Origin: Flavobacterium suaedae
GTDB lineage: Bacteria; Bacteroidota; Bacteroidia; Flavobacteriales; Flavobacteriaceae
Direction: 5' to 3'
DNA: 64,000 bases
Assembly (NCBI RefSeq): GCF_014642915.1
Contig: NZ_BMJE01000002.1
Location: 434,001-498,000 of the forward strand
Both the position numbers and the translations under genes were made by a program. Every line of letters begins with the position of its first letter. The stretch's first letter is position 1. Shown piece after piece: positions 26,594-35,440 of this stretch. The notes beneath the pieces were generated by a model. That model saw only the letters and a list, made by a program, of their open reading frames with translations, did no database searches and was not told the DNA's origin.

Positions 26594-28081
26594 ATGGACG
26601 ATATAATAAAACTATTTAATCACTCGAATCATTTAGGAGCATTTAATACATTTACTTATACTGATAAGTCAGGTTTATTACATTTTAGTCAAAACATACA
26701 GGAGATTATTAATAATTACCCAGACATACTTACTATCAATTTAAGTTCTATAATAGGCGTTCTTAGCAAAAACTATATGCTGGGAGATACTACTCTAATT
26801 AATGGTATATATCGTTCACCATGGATGGGATATCCCGATAAATCTAAATCTCAGTGGCTTTTTTACGATGTCCCTAATCATAAGGAAAACTTCGAATCTA
26901 AAGAAAAAGTTGCTGAAAAATTATTCAATTTGCTCTGTGAAGAAATAATTGAATATGTAGGCGATAAAAAGAAGATAGGGGTTTTGTTAAGTGGAGGTAT
27001 GGATAGTAGAATTTTGGTGGGGTGTTTAAATCATCTTATAACAAATAATACAATTAAAATAGATGAGGTTATAGGTTTTACATGGGGATTAGAAAGGAGT
27101 CGAGATGTTGAATATTCTAAAAGAATTACTACTAGTTTAAATTGGAAGTGGAAGCACTATAATGTTTCTGCTAATGATTTATGGGAAAACTATAAAATAG
27201 CAGGCGTTAGAGGTTGTGAATACTCCGGCATCCATCTCCATGCAATTTCTAAAATAGCTAAAGATAGTGATTTAGTTGATGTTTTTCTTGCAGGTAGTTA
27301 TGGAGATAGTGTTGGAAGAGGAGAATATTCAGGAATGACAGTTTTAAAATTAAAGCCTATCCATTCAGGAATAAATAATTCAGACCGTTTATTATGCAAT
27401 AGTTTATATAATAAATCAAAGAGTTATATAAATAATGAGATTGAAAAATATCATATGCTATTTCCCAGAGAGAAAAAGTATATGAGGAATGAGTTAGACT
27501 ATCAATTACATTATATGAGGAGAATGCTAAATCCTTGTATGGAATTAATAAACGAAAGAAGAAAATTACACCAAATATTTACAAACCCTAAAGTTTTCGG
27601 CTATATATGGAGTTTAGATCCTAGTATACGTGATAACGATATTTATTATAATATACTTAAAATGTTCCCGCCAGAGATATCTGATGTGCCATGGGCAAGG
27701 ACTGGAAAACGATATGGCTACGATAATGATACTCCTGATGATTATACAAAGAAACACCATGAATATGATGTTATTATACAAAAAGATCATCTTGATAGAA
27801 TTCAAGACTTTATAAATGAGAATAAAAACTATTTACCTTTTTTCAATTTAAAAGCAGTAAATTGTATTCTTAATGAAATTAGAAAATATCCATATGGTAA
27901 TTTCGATTATTTAGAAAAAATCACATGGATTATATCTTTCATACACTTTATAAAAGTACATGAAGAAAGAATTAATCTTGAGGGAGATATCACTTCAGGC
28001 TCCGTAAGTGATGTAGTAAAAGCTAAAATTAATTATTACTTGCACACAAGAACCAGAAGTTTAAAAAATCGATTTAGATAA
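26594..28081 (+). CDS. Asparagine-synthase-like amide ligase lacking the glutaminase Cys
   Basis: The product is 495 residues. The ATP-pyrophosphatase loop GVLLSGGMDSR (Ser133-Ser138 region) marks the AsnB C-terminal synthetase domain, which adenylates a carboxylate. The first 110 residues keep only the tail end of the usual glutaminase domain (YMLGDTTLINGIYRSPWM). The N-terminus is Met-Asp-Asp, not Met-Cys, so it cannot release ammonia from glutamine as AsnB does. It may use free ammonia or another amine, as beta-lactam synthetase does. Uronic acids made by this locus (HexNAcA, GlcA, GalA) or the nonulosonate carboxyl are plausible substrates. Confidence 0.72.
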   Translation: MDDIIKLFNHSNHLGAFNTFTYTDKSGLLHFSQNIQEIINNYPDILTINLSSIIGVLSKNYMLGDTTLINGIYRSPWMGYPDKSKSQWLFYDVPNHKENFESKEKVAEKLFNLLCEEIIEYVGDKKKIGVLLSGGMDSRILVGCLNHLITNNTIKIDEVIGFTWGLERSRDVEYSKRITTSLNWKWKHYNVSANDLWENYKIAGVRGCEYSGIHLHAISKIAKDSDLVDVFLAGSYGDSVGRGEYSGMTVLKLKPIHSGINNSDRLLCNSLYNKSKSYINNEIEKYHMLFPREKKYMRNELDYQLHYMRRMLNPCMELINERRKLHQIFTNPKVFGYIWSLDPSIRDNDIYYNILKMFPPEISDVPWARTGKRYGYDNDTPDDYTKKHHEYDVIIQKDHLDRIQDFINENKNYLPFFNLKAVNCILNEIRKYPYGNFDYLEKITWIISFIHFIKVHEERINLEGDITSGSVSDVVKAKINYYLHTRTRSLKNRFR

Positions 28082-28164
28082 GCTTTACGCTTAAAAGAAG
28101 TATATATTGAATTATTGTTTTTATTTATTATTATCTTTTTATTCTTAATAAAACTAAAATAGGG

Positions 28165-28194
28165 TTGTATATAGTAATATTGTTAATAGTTTTG
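28165..28194 (+). promoter_or_regulatory. Internal promoter before the ATP-grasp gene
   Basis: TTG at 28165-28167, a 19-base spacer and TAGTTTTG at 28187-28194 give an ideal Bacteroidota promoter. It lies in the largest gap inside the locus (188 bases). Transcription would start near 28200, about 70 bases before the ATP-grasp gene. It could drive the GT4, initiating-transferase and acyl-module genes separately from the first half. Confidence 0.7.
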
Positions 28195-28269
28195 CATGAC
28201 TTTATAAAAGCATAAAACAGAGATGGAGAGGGTTATGAAATATGAAATTAAAGAATTGATACTATTTTA

Positions 28270-29286
28270 ATGGAAAAATTAAAAATTGCGATTCATAATA
28301 GCAAAAATGGCTTTCATCCAAGGTGGATAAAGTATTGTGAAAATAAAAATATTCCTTTTAAGTTGGTGAATTGCCATGATGACGATATAATTTCTCAACT
28401 TGAAGACTGTAGTGCTTTATTATGGCACTTTCACCATAATAGTGTTAAAGATTCACATATTGCCCGACAAATTTTATTTTCATTAGAACAGACAGGGTTT
28501 AAAGTTTTTCCTGATTTTAGAACGTCATGGCATTTTGATGATAAAGTGGGACAAAAATATCTTTTAGAGAGATTAGGAGCTCCTTTCGTTCCCTCGCATG
28601 TTTTTGTAAACAAGAAAGAAGCATTAAACTGGGTGTCAACAACCAATTATCCTAAGGTTTTTAAACTTAAAGGAGGTGCAGGCTCTCAAAATGTTCTTCT
28701 TGTTAATTCCCGAGAACAAGCAAAAAAAATAGTAAAAAAAGCATTTAGCTCCGGTTTTTCTAATTATAATGCATGGGGTAGTTTAAAAGAGCGTACCCGT
28801 ATGTGGAGATCGGGTAAGGCTTCTATTTTTGATGTAATTAAAGGTATTGCCAGAGTAGTAAAACCTCCGGAGTTTGCTAAAGGGCTTGGTGTAGAGTATG
28901 GTTATGTCTATTTTCAGGATTTTATTCCTAATAACGATTCTGATACCCGAATAATTGTAATTGATGGAAAAGCATTTGCCTTAAAGCGTTATGTTAGAGA
29001 AAATGATTTTAGGGCTTCAGGTTCAGGATTTTTAGGTTTTGATAAAAAATTATTTAATGAAGACTGTATTGCCTTGGCATTTAAATTAACAAAAGGATTA
29101 AATGCACAATGTGTTGCTTATGATTTTATTTTTGATAGTAATAAACAGCCTCTTCTTGTAGAAATTAGTTACGGTTTTAGTCCTGATGCGTATGATGTAT
29201 GTCCGGGGTATTGGGATGAAAGTTTACGCTGGTTTGAAGGAGAATTTAACCCCCAAGGGTGGATAATAGACTCTTTAATCAAATAA
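28270..29286 (+). CDS. ATP-grasp domain protein
   Basis: The product is 338 residues with an ATP-grasp fold by pattern. A pre-domain covers residues 1-90. KVGQKYLLERLGAPFVPSHV opens the central domain. FKLKGGAGSQNVLLV (Lys plus Gly-rich loop) binds ATP. VYFQDFIPNNDSDTRIIVI, with its following strand, and AYDFIFDSNKQPLLVEISYG (the Glu-x-Ser metal/acid site) complete it. Such enzymes join a carboxylate to an amine or thiol through an acyl phosphate. Its substrate is unknown. With the asparagine-synthase-like gene next to it, the locus has two potential amide-forming enzymes, which is unusual for a polysaccharide cluster. Confidence 0.75.
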   Translation: MEKLKIAIHNSKNGFHPRWIKYCENKNIPFKLVNCHDDDIISQLEDCSALLWHFHHNSVKDSHIARQILFSLEQTGFKVFPDFRTSWHFDDKVGQKYLLERLGAPFVPSHVFVNKKEALNWVSTTNYPKVFKLKGGAGSQNVLLVNSREQAKKIVKKAFSSGFSNYNAWGSLKERTRMWRSGKASIFDVIKGIARVVKPPEFAKGLGVEYGYVYFQDFIPNNDSDTRIIVIDGKAFALKRYVRENDFRASGSGFLGFDKKLFNEDCIALAFKLTKGLNAQCVAYDFIFDSNKQPLLVEISYGFSPDAYDVCPGYWDESLRWFEGEFNPQGWIIDSLIK

Positions 29287-29290
29287 ATTA

Positions 29291-30415
29291 ATGGAAACTA
29301 AAAAAACAAAAATTTGTTTTGTAGTACCCTCTTTAGACCCAGGTGGTATAGAAACTTACTTATTACGATTTTTAAAACATACTTCTGGAAGCAATTTTGA
29401 AGCAGTAGTAATTGTTAGGTCTGCTAAAAAAGGCTCTTTAGAAGAGAATTATAAAGAATTAGGTGTTAGAGTATTTAGAATGCCTTTGGGATATTTTAAT
29501 CCTATTAAAGCATGGAATTACTACAAATTATTAAAAAAAATAACCCCTGATGTGATTTGTGATTTTAATGCGAATTTTGCCGGATTGTCGCTTCGTATTG
29601 CAAGATTTGCTAAAATTGAGAAACGTCTTGTTTTCTACAGGCAAGGTAAGAATCATTTTCAGAAATCATTTTTCAGAAATCTTTATAATGATTGGAGTAA
29701 AAATCTAGTATATAATGAGTCAGAGCAAATACTCTCCAACTCCAAAGCTTCCTTAGACTTTTTCTTTCCTAATTGGCAAAATGAAAATAGGTTTAAGGTT
29801 ATTTATAATGGTATTGATGCTACTCCTTTTATAGAAAATATTGATAATAGTATTTTAAAGAACCAACTTAACATTCCTGTTGATGCATTTGTTATAGGCC
29901 ATTCAGGAAGGCTTGATCCTGCAAAAAATCATGATACGATACTAAAAGTCGCAAAAAAACTTATTAGTAAACACGATGATATTTATTTTGTGTTGTGTGG
30001 GCTTAATACAGAAAAACTTATTTCAGAAGTAAGAGAACTAGGTATTGATGATAGGGTAAGACTTTTAGGTTATAGGAGTGATGTGCCAAATGTAATACAG
30101 ATTTTTGATGCGTTTTACTTTCCTTCAATTACTGAAGGACAACCAAACTCACTTATAGAAGCTATGCTTGCCGGAGTTCCTTTTGTAGCATCAGGCATTA
30201 AACCTATAAAAGAAATAATACCGTTACATCTACATCAGTATCTTGTTGATGCTTTTGATATATCTAATGCAGTATCTGTTTTAGAAACTATAAAAGATGA
30301 TGGAGTATGTGATATAGATGACACCCAGAAATGGGCGATAAATTTTTTCTCTCCCGAAAAGAGATTTAAAGAATTCTTAGAATGTTTACAAAAAAATAAC
30401 AATAGTCTGGCTTAA
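29291..30415 (+). CDS. Glycosyltransferase family 4
   Basis: The product is 374 residues in the GT-B fold. The N-terminal acceptor half starts FVVPSLDPGGIETYLLRFL. The donor half has GHSGRLDPAKNHDTILKVA and ends in FPSITEGQPNSLIEAMLAGVPFVAS, the E-x7-E motif of retaining GT4 enzymes. It would transfer a sugar from a nucleotide donor onto the undecaprenyl-linked oligosaccharide in the cytoplasm. It starts four bases after the ATP-grasp gene and is followed one base later by another GT4. Donor and linkage cannot be read from sequence. Confidence 0.9.
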   Translation: METKKTKICFVVPSLDPGGIETYLLRFLKHTSGSNFEAVVIVRSAKKGSLEENYKELGVRVFRMPLGYFNPIKAWNYYKLLKKITPDVICDFNANFAGLSLRIARFAKIEKRLVFYRQGKNHFQKSFFRNLYNDWSKNLVYNESEQILSNSKASLDFFFPNWQNENRFKVIYNGIDATPFIENIDNSILKNQLNIPVDAFVIGHSGRLDPAKNHDTILKVAKKLISKHDDIYFVLCGLNTEKLISEVRELGIDDRVRLLGYRSDVPNVIQIFDAFYFPSITEGQPNSLIEAMLAGVPFVASGIKPIKEIIPLHLHQYLVDAFDISNAVSVLETIKDDGVCDIDDTQKWAINFFSPEKRFKEFLECLQKNNNSLA

Positions 30416-30416
30416 T

Positions 30417-31580
30417 ATGAAAGTTTTATTTGTACATGATGGTCCTATTTTATGTAATGAAGCTCAAAATGTTTTTTATGGGGTTCACTATAGAGATGAA
30501 ATTATAGAACGTTACAGTTTTTTTGGAGATAAAGTATCTTTTTTAATGCGTCATAAAGTCGTTTCAGATGAGGATGGAAAAAAGTACACTAAAATATCAC
30601 ATCCTGCATTTCGTTTTATATCAGTGCCTAATTTTAAGTCCATAAGCACAATGGCTTTAAAAGCTAAGGCAGAAGATATTATAGAAAATTCAGTTAAAAG
30701 CCATGACATTATATTGTTGCGTTTACCAAGTGCTAATGGTGTGCTTGCATATAAATATGCTAAACGGTTTAATAAACCTATTTTTGTAGAAGTTGTTGCT
30801 TGTGTATATGATGCTCTTTGGAATTATGATTGGAGGGGTAAATTATTAGCAGGTCATAAGATGAAAAAATATAAAAATATTATAATGAATTCATCCCATG
30901 TCCTCTATGTTACACAAAACTTCCTACAAGAAAGATATCCCTCTAAGGGTAAATCCATAGGCTGCTCAGATGTACTTATTAAAAAAATGGATGAATCTGT
31001 TATAGAACAGAGGTTGCACAATCAAGAAAATAGAAAATCTCTAACATTAGGAACGGTTGCAGCTATAGATGTGCCATATAAAGGTCAGGCTGAAGTAATA
31101 AAAGCAATTGCAGAATTAAAAAAACAAAATATATTAGTTAGATATAAAATTGTTGGGCAGGGAAGCCCTAAAAGATTAAATAATATTATAAAAACATGTG
31201 GAGTTGAAGATTTAGTGGATATTGTCGGTCCTATAAAACATGATGAGGTATTTAAATTTATAGATGGATTAGATGTTTATGTACAGCCAAGTAAAACCGA
31301 AGGTTTGCCAAGAGCGGTAATAGAGGCTCTGAGTAGAGGCTGTCCTTCAATAGGGTCTAGAGCTGGAGGTATTCCGGAATTAATTCAGCCAGAGCTGCTG
31401 TTTAATCCAAAATCAACATCTGAAATAGTTGAGGTTATAAAGAAAATATCAAACAAAGATTTGCAGAAAAGGATATCAAAAGAAAATTTTGAAAAAGCAA
31501 AAGAATATCAGTTTGAAATAATTAATGAAAGAAGGAAATCTTTTTATAGAGAATTTAAGGACGATTATAATTTAATTTGA
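30417..31580 (+). CDS. Glycosyltransferase family 4
   Basis: The product is 387 residues in the GT-B fold. Residues in the donor half are LGTVAAIDVPYKGQAEVIKA, IVGQGSPKRL and QPSKTEGLPRAVIEALSRGC, which carries the E-x7-E pair typical of GT4. The N-terminal half, with VRLPSANGVLAYKYAKRF-like content near residue 100, is divergent, as expected for the acceptor domain. It overlaps the next glycosyltransferase by one base. Sugar specificity is unknown. It sits in the group of three GT4 genes, a number consistent with a repeat unit of about four or five sugars. Confidence 0.87.
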   Translation: MKVLFVHDGPILCNEAQNVFYGVHYRDEIIERYSFFGDKVSFLMRHKVVSDEDGKKYTKISHPAFRFISVPNFKSISTMALKAKAEDIIENSVKSHDIILLRLPSANGVLAYKYAKRFNKPIFVEVVACVYDALWNYDWRGKLLAGHKMKKYKNIIMNSSHVLYVTQNFLQERYPSKGKSIGCSDVLIKKMDESVIEQRLHNQENRKSLTLGTVAAIDVPYKGQAEVIKAIAELKKQNILVRYKIVGQGSPKRLNNIIKTCGVEDLVDIVGPIKHDEVFKFIDGLDVYVQPSKTEGLPRAVIEALSRGCPSIGSRAGGIPELIQPELLFNPKSTSEIVEVIKKISNKDLQKRISKENFEKAKEYQFEIINERRKSFYREFKDDYNLI

Positions 31581-32698
31581 TGAAAAAGAAAGTACTTTTT
31601 ACGGCATCTATAGCAAAACACTTGCTTAGATTTCATTTGCCTTACTTGCAGTGGTTTCAAGAACAAGGATATGAAACTCACGTAGCTTGCGAAGGTGATG
31701 AAAATGTACCGTATGTTGATAAACAATGGAATGTTCCTTTTATCAGAAGCCCTTTTTCAGTAGGGCATATAAAGGCATATAAAATATTAAAAGGAATAAT
31801 TGATAGTGAGCAATATGCTATGGTTCACTGCCATACACCTATGGCAAGTATTGTTACCCGATTAGCAGCAAAAGATGCCAGAAAAAAAGGAACAAAGGTT
31901 TTATATACTGCACATGGTTTCCATTTTTATAATGGTGCTTCTTTGATAAACTGGCTTACATATTATCCTGTAGAAGTTCTTGCAAGTGCACAAGCTGATG
32001 CTGTTGTAACGATTAATAGCGAGGACTATAACAGAATAAAAGAAAAAGGAAGTAAGAAAACAGAATACTTCCTTATTCCGGGAATTGGCGTTGCTAAGAG
32101 TAAGTTTTTTCCTGTTAAACATGATGAGAAAATAAAATTAAGAGAAAGCAAAGGATTTAAATCCGAAGATATTATAGCAGTTTATGCTGCTGAATTTATA
32201 CATAGAAAAAACCATCAGTTTTTAATTGAAGCTATTTTAAAACATAAAGAAGAATTTCCAAATTTGAAACTGCTTTTTTGCGGGAGAGGGGTTTTAAAAG
32301 ATAAGATGGAAGCATTGGTGCGGGAAAAGAAGTTAGAGTCTGTTGTTTTATTTATGGGATTCAGGAATGATATTGACGAAATATTTAAAATGGCCGATAT
32401 AGGGATTTCTTCGAGCAAACAAGAAGGGTTAGGACTTAACCTTGTAGAAGAAATGATGTGCGAATTGCCTATCTTAGCCACTGTTGATAGGGGGCACAAG
32501 GAAATTATAAGACACGATGTGAACGGATATTTATTTGCACAGCAAAGCGAATCAGAATTTATTAAATATTTAAAAGAACTTTATAATAACGAGCAGCTTA
32601 GAAAAGATTTTGGTAAAGAATCTATAGCAATAGCCGAAAATTTTGAGATAATAAACTCTCTTGCTGTTATGAGTTCAATTTATAAAAAGTTTCTATAA
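31580..32698 (+). CDS. Glycosyltransferase family 4, CapM/EpsD/PglA-like
   Basis: The product is 372 residues. [14 protein letters not shown] and [19 protein letters not shown] are the marks of the EpsD/CapM/PglA group, which often adds the second sugar to a PglC-primed lipid. The donor half has [18 protein letters not shown] and [18 protein letters not shown] (E-x7-E). The start is ATG 31580, which overlaps the previous stop codon by one base; a TTG one codon earlier is less likely. It ends where the initiating transferase begins (TAATG, one-base overlap). That position suits a GalNAc- or HexNAc-type addition to the first sugar, but this is inference. Confidence 0.88.
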   Translation: MKKKVLFTASIAKHLLRFHLPYLQWFQEQGYETHVACEGDENVPYVDKQWNVPFIRSPFSVGHIKAYKILKGIIDSEQYAMVHCHTPMASIVTRLAAKDARKKGTKVLYTAHGFHFYNGASLINWLTYYPVEVLASAQADAVVTINSEDYNRIKEKGSKKTEYFLIPGIGVAKSKFFPVKHDEKIKLRESKGFKSEDIIAVYAAEFIHRKNHQFLIEAILKHKEEFPNLKLLFCGRGVLKDKMEALVREKKLESVVLFMGFRNDIDEIFKMADIGISSSKQEGLGLNLVEEMMCELPILATVDRGHKEIIRHDVNGYLFAQQSESEFIKYLKELYNNEQLRKDFGKESIAIAENFEIINSLAVMSSIYKKFL

Positions 32699-33333
32699 TG
32701 TTGTATTCAGGATTTTTAAAACCCTTGTCTGATTTTATTATAGCGTTTATAGTACTTCTTGTATTGTCGCCGATAATATTGCTGCTTGTAATACTGCTTG
32801 CCATTTTTAATAAAGGCAGTGTATTCTTTTTTCAGCAGCGTCCGGGTAAAAACGGAAAAGTATTTAAGGTTATCAAGTTTAAAACTATGAATGATAAAAA
32901 GGGTGCCGATGGTAATTTGCTTCCTGATGCGGTACGTCTTACCAAAGTAGGTAAGTTTGTGCGCACAACCTCGTTAGACGAACTTCCGCAGCTTATAAAT
33001 GTAGTAAAAGGAGATATGAGCCTTGTAGGACCAAGACCGTTATTAGTTAAATATCTTCCGCTTTATAATAAAAGACAAGCCCGAAGGCATGAAGTTAGAC
33101 CGGGTATTACAGGCTGGGCTCAGGTAAACGGAAGAAATGCTATATCATGGGAACAGAAATTTGAGCTGGATGTATATTATGTAGATCATCTTTCTTTGGC
33201 ATTAGATATTAAAATTATATATTTAACCGTCCTTAAGGTTATTAAAAGAAGCGATATAAATACCGAAGGTGTTGCAACCACTATACCGTTTACAGGTACA
33301 AAAAAAGAAAACTCTCAACAAAACTTAAATTAA
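32698..33333 (+). CDS. Initiating phosphoglycosyltransferase, PglC-like
   Basis: The product is 211 residues, the short monotopic form with one N-terminal reentrant helix (residues ~10-38) and a cytoplasmic catalytic domain. It contains [40 protein letters not shown] (the Asp-Glu pair of the active site), [13 protein letters not shown] and [20 protein letters not shown]. It transfers a sugar 1-phosphate from a UDP-sugar to undecaprenyl phosphate. PglC uses UDP-diNAc-bacillosamine; the PglD/E/F homologues downstream make that or a related sugar the expected substrate. Confidence 0.92.
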   Translation: MLYSGFLKPLSDFIIAFIVLLVLSPIILLLVILLAIFNKGSVFFFQQRPGKNGKVFKVIKFKTMNDKKGADGNLLPDAVRLTKVGKFVRTTSLDELPQLINVVKGDMSLVGPRPLLVKYLPLYNKRQARRHEVRPGITGWAQVNGRNAISWEQKFELDVYYVDHLSLALDIKIIYLTVLKVIKRSDINTEGVATTIPFTGTKKENSQQNLN

Positions 33334-33340
33334 TTATATA

Positions 33341-33565
33341 ATGGAAAATAAATTTATTGAAGCCCTGCAGGAAGCGTTAGAAATGGAAGATCAGGAAGTA
33401 AATTTTTCTGATGCGTTTAGAGATTATGATACATGGGATTCTCTAAGCAGGCTTTCCCTTATCGCTGTTTTAGATAGTGAATTTGATGTGCAAATTGAAG
33501 ATGAAGAATTTGCAAAACTTATTACAGTACAAGATTTGTATGATGCTGTAATGGCTAAACAATAA
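33341..33565 (+). CDS. Acyl carrier protein
   Basis: The product is 74 residues, acidic and helical. The phosphopantetheine attachment Ser is in DTWDSLSRLSLIAVL (near residue 32). That WDSL form is common in specialised ACPs, as opposed to the DSLD of fatty-acid AcpP. It sits seven bases after the initiating transferase and 11 before the KAS III gene. It most likely carries a short acyl chain built by the next two genes for attachment to an amino sugar. Confidence 0.9.
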   Translation: MENKFIEALQEALEMEDQEVNFSDAFRDYDTWDSLSRLSLIAVLDSEFDVQIEDEEFAKLITVQDLYDAVMAKQ

Positions 33566-33576
33566 AAAAACATTTT

Positions 33577-34635
33577 ATGGCTTTACTTGAGTTTGAAAAT
33601 ATAGGTATAAAAGGTATTAGCGCTGCTGTTCCTAAAACAGTTATTGATAATTATAAATATACCGAACATTTCCCTGCCGAAGATGTTAAAGATATTGTAG
33701 ATAAAGTCGGGATATATGAAAGGAGGTTTGCAGATGAAAATACCTGTGCTTCTGATTTATGCTATCATGCTGCTGAAAAGCTTATTGCTGACATGCAAAT
33801 TGATAAAAGTGAAATAGATTTACTTGTGTTTGTTTCGCAAACAGGCGATTATCGTATGCCGGCAACATCTATAATACTACAAGACAGGTTAGGACTCAAT
33901 AAAAGTACTATTGCTTTTGATGTAAATTTAGGATGTTCAGGCTTTGTATATGGTCTTTCAATAGTATACAATTTTGTTCAGCAAAACGGTATTCGTAAAG
34001 CTTTATTATTGGATGGAGAAACAAGATCTCGTGTATATAGTTCTAAGGACAGAAAAACAGCTTTCTTGTTTGGAGACGGAGGTGTCGCAGCTATAATTGA
34101 AAAGGGAGATGAATTTGGTAAGAGTTACTTTTCTTTAAATTCAGACGGAGGGCGTTCTTCGCTTATAAAAGTCGATGCAGGAGGATACAGAAATCCGAGT
34201 ACTCCGGAAACCCTAAAAGAAAAAGTAGTTGATGAGTACGGTAATATTCGTTCGGATGAGCATGGTTATATGAATGGTGCAGATGTGTTTAACTTTGTGC
34301 TTGCAGAAGTGCCAAAAGATATAAAGAGAACATTTAAGTTTGCCGAAAAGGATATGTCTGAACCAAACTACTTTGTTTTTCATCAGGCAAATAGTTATAT
34401 GAATCAATATTTACAGAAGAAATTAAAACTGGAGGCAGATAAAGTGCCTGCTTCAGTAAATAAATTTGGGAATACTTCTTCAGTATCAATACCATTAACA
34501 ATAGTTTCAGAACTTAAAGATAAACTGGCGGGTGAAAAAGAATTGTTTTTATGTGGTTTTGGTGTTGGTATGTCATGGGCATCAGCATTAATTAAAACAA
34601 ACAATTGCCACGTTAGTGATATAGTAGAAATATGA
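33577..34635 (+). CDS. 3-oxoacyl-ACP synthase III (KAS III)-family enzyme
   Basis: The product is 352 residues of the thiolase fold. The full KAS III triad is present: Cys120 in DVNLGCSGFVYGL, His269 in FVFHQANSYMNQYL and Asn299 in NKFGNTSSVSIPL. It should condense an acyl-CoA with an acyl-ACP to a 3-oxoacyl-ACP. It is not the housekeeping FabH by context: it lies between a dedicated ACP gene and an SDR gene inside the glycan locus. The stop codon overlaps the SDR start (ATGA). A short product such as acetoacetyl-ACP is likely. Confidence 0.9.
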   Translation: MALLEFENIGIKGISAAVPKTVIDNYKYTEHFPAEDVKDIVDKVGIYERRFADENTCASDLCYHAAEKLIADMQIDKSEIDLLVFVSQTGDYRMPATSIILQDRLGLNKSTIAFDVNLGCSGFVYGLSIVYNFVQQNGIRKALLLDGETRSRVYSSKDRKTAFLFGDGGVAAIIEKGDEFGKSYFSLNSDGGRSSLIKVDAGGYRNPSTPETLKEKVVDEYGNIRSDEHGYMNGADVFNFVLAEVPKDIKRTFKFAEKDMSEPNYFVFHQANSYMNQYLQKKLKLEADKVPASVNKFGNTSSVSIPLTIVSELKDKLAGEKELFLCGFGVGMSWASALIKTNNCHVSDIVEI

Positions 34636-35414
34636 GTCGCAACAACGAAGAGCTTAGCCCCTTTAGCCTTGAAGGTAAATTAATAGCTATTACAGGAGCT
34701 TCATCAGGAATCGGCAAACAAATAGCAATTACTTGTAGCAATCTTGGCGCAAGCTTAGTATTGTTTGGCAGAAACAGGGAGCGTCTTAATCAAACTGTAG
34801 GAGAATTACAGAACCCTGATAAACATATTGTTTTTGAAACAGATATCAATGACTTTGAAAAAGTAAAAAATGATGTAAAGGAAGCAGTGTCAATTAAAGG
34901 GAAGTTTAGTGGTTTAGTAAATTGTGCAGGTGTTTCGCCAACAATGCCTTTAAGAGCTACATCCGAAACAAAAATGCAGGAAGTTTTTAAAACTAATGTA
35001 GTTGCAGCAATGAATCTGACTAAACTTATATGTAAACCTGCTAATTTAAATAAAGAAGGCGGAAGCATAGTGTTTATAGCTTCTGTTATGGGATCTGTAG
35101 GAGAAATTGGGAAATCTCTGTACGGTATGAGTAAAGGAGCACTTATTGCAGGAACAAAATCGTTAGCTGTAGAATATGGAGCAAAAAACATACGTTTTAA
35201 TTCTATATCGCCGGGCGTTGTAGTAACTCCGATGTCTATGTCTTCGGAATATAGTAAGGACGAAAAAAAATTACAATTTGTAACTGATTTACACCCATTA
35301 GGTTTAGGTAAGCCGGAAGATATAGCAAATGGGACGGCTTTTTTACTTTCTGATGCCTCACGTTGGGTAACAGGAACAGATCTTATTATTGATGGGGGGT
35401 ATACTGCTAAATAG
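34632..35414 (+). CDS. SDR oxidoreductase, FabG-like
   Basis: The product is 260 residues, a classical short-chain dehydrogenase. ITGASSGIGKQIAITCSNLG is the cofactor loop, with Arg-rich RNRERLNQ suggesting NADPH. NCAG is near residue 97. The catalytic Ser151, Tyr164 and Lys168 are in SVMGSVGEIGKSLYGMSKG. WVTGTDLIIDGGYTAK is the standard C-terminus. It probably reduces the 3-oxoacyl-ACP made by the KAS III neighbour to a 3-hydroxyacyl-ACP. A sugar-ketone substrate is the alternative. Four-base overlap with the KAS III gene suggests coupled translation. Confidence 0.9.
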   Translation: MSRNNEELSPFSLEGKLIAITGASSGIGKQIAITCSNLGASLVLFGRNRERLNQTVGELQNPDKHIVFETDINDFEKVKNDVKEAVSIKGKFSGLVNCAGVSPTMPLRATSETKMQEVFKTNVVAAMNLTKLICKPANLNKEGGSIVFIASVMGSVGEIGKSLYGMSKGALIAGTKSLAVEYGAKNIRFNSISPGVVVTPMSMSSEYSKDEKKLQFVTDLHPLGLGKPEDIANGTAFLLSDASRWVTGTDLIIDGGYTAK

Positions 35415-35440
35415 TTAAATCGCAACAATTATAACCAATT

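Noticed and set aside
26594..28081. Housekeeping asparagine synthase AsnB
   Set aside because: The N-terminus lacks Met-Cys and most of the glutaminase domain, and the gene is inside a polysaccharide locus.
34790..35428. 212-residue open frame antisense to the FabG-like SDR gene
   Set aside because: A mirror of a real gene with all SDR catalytic residues on the other strand; long antisense frames arise from codon bias.
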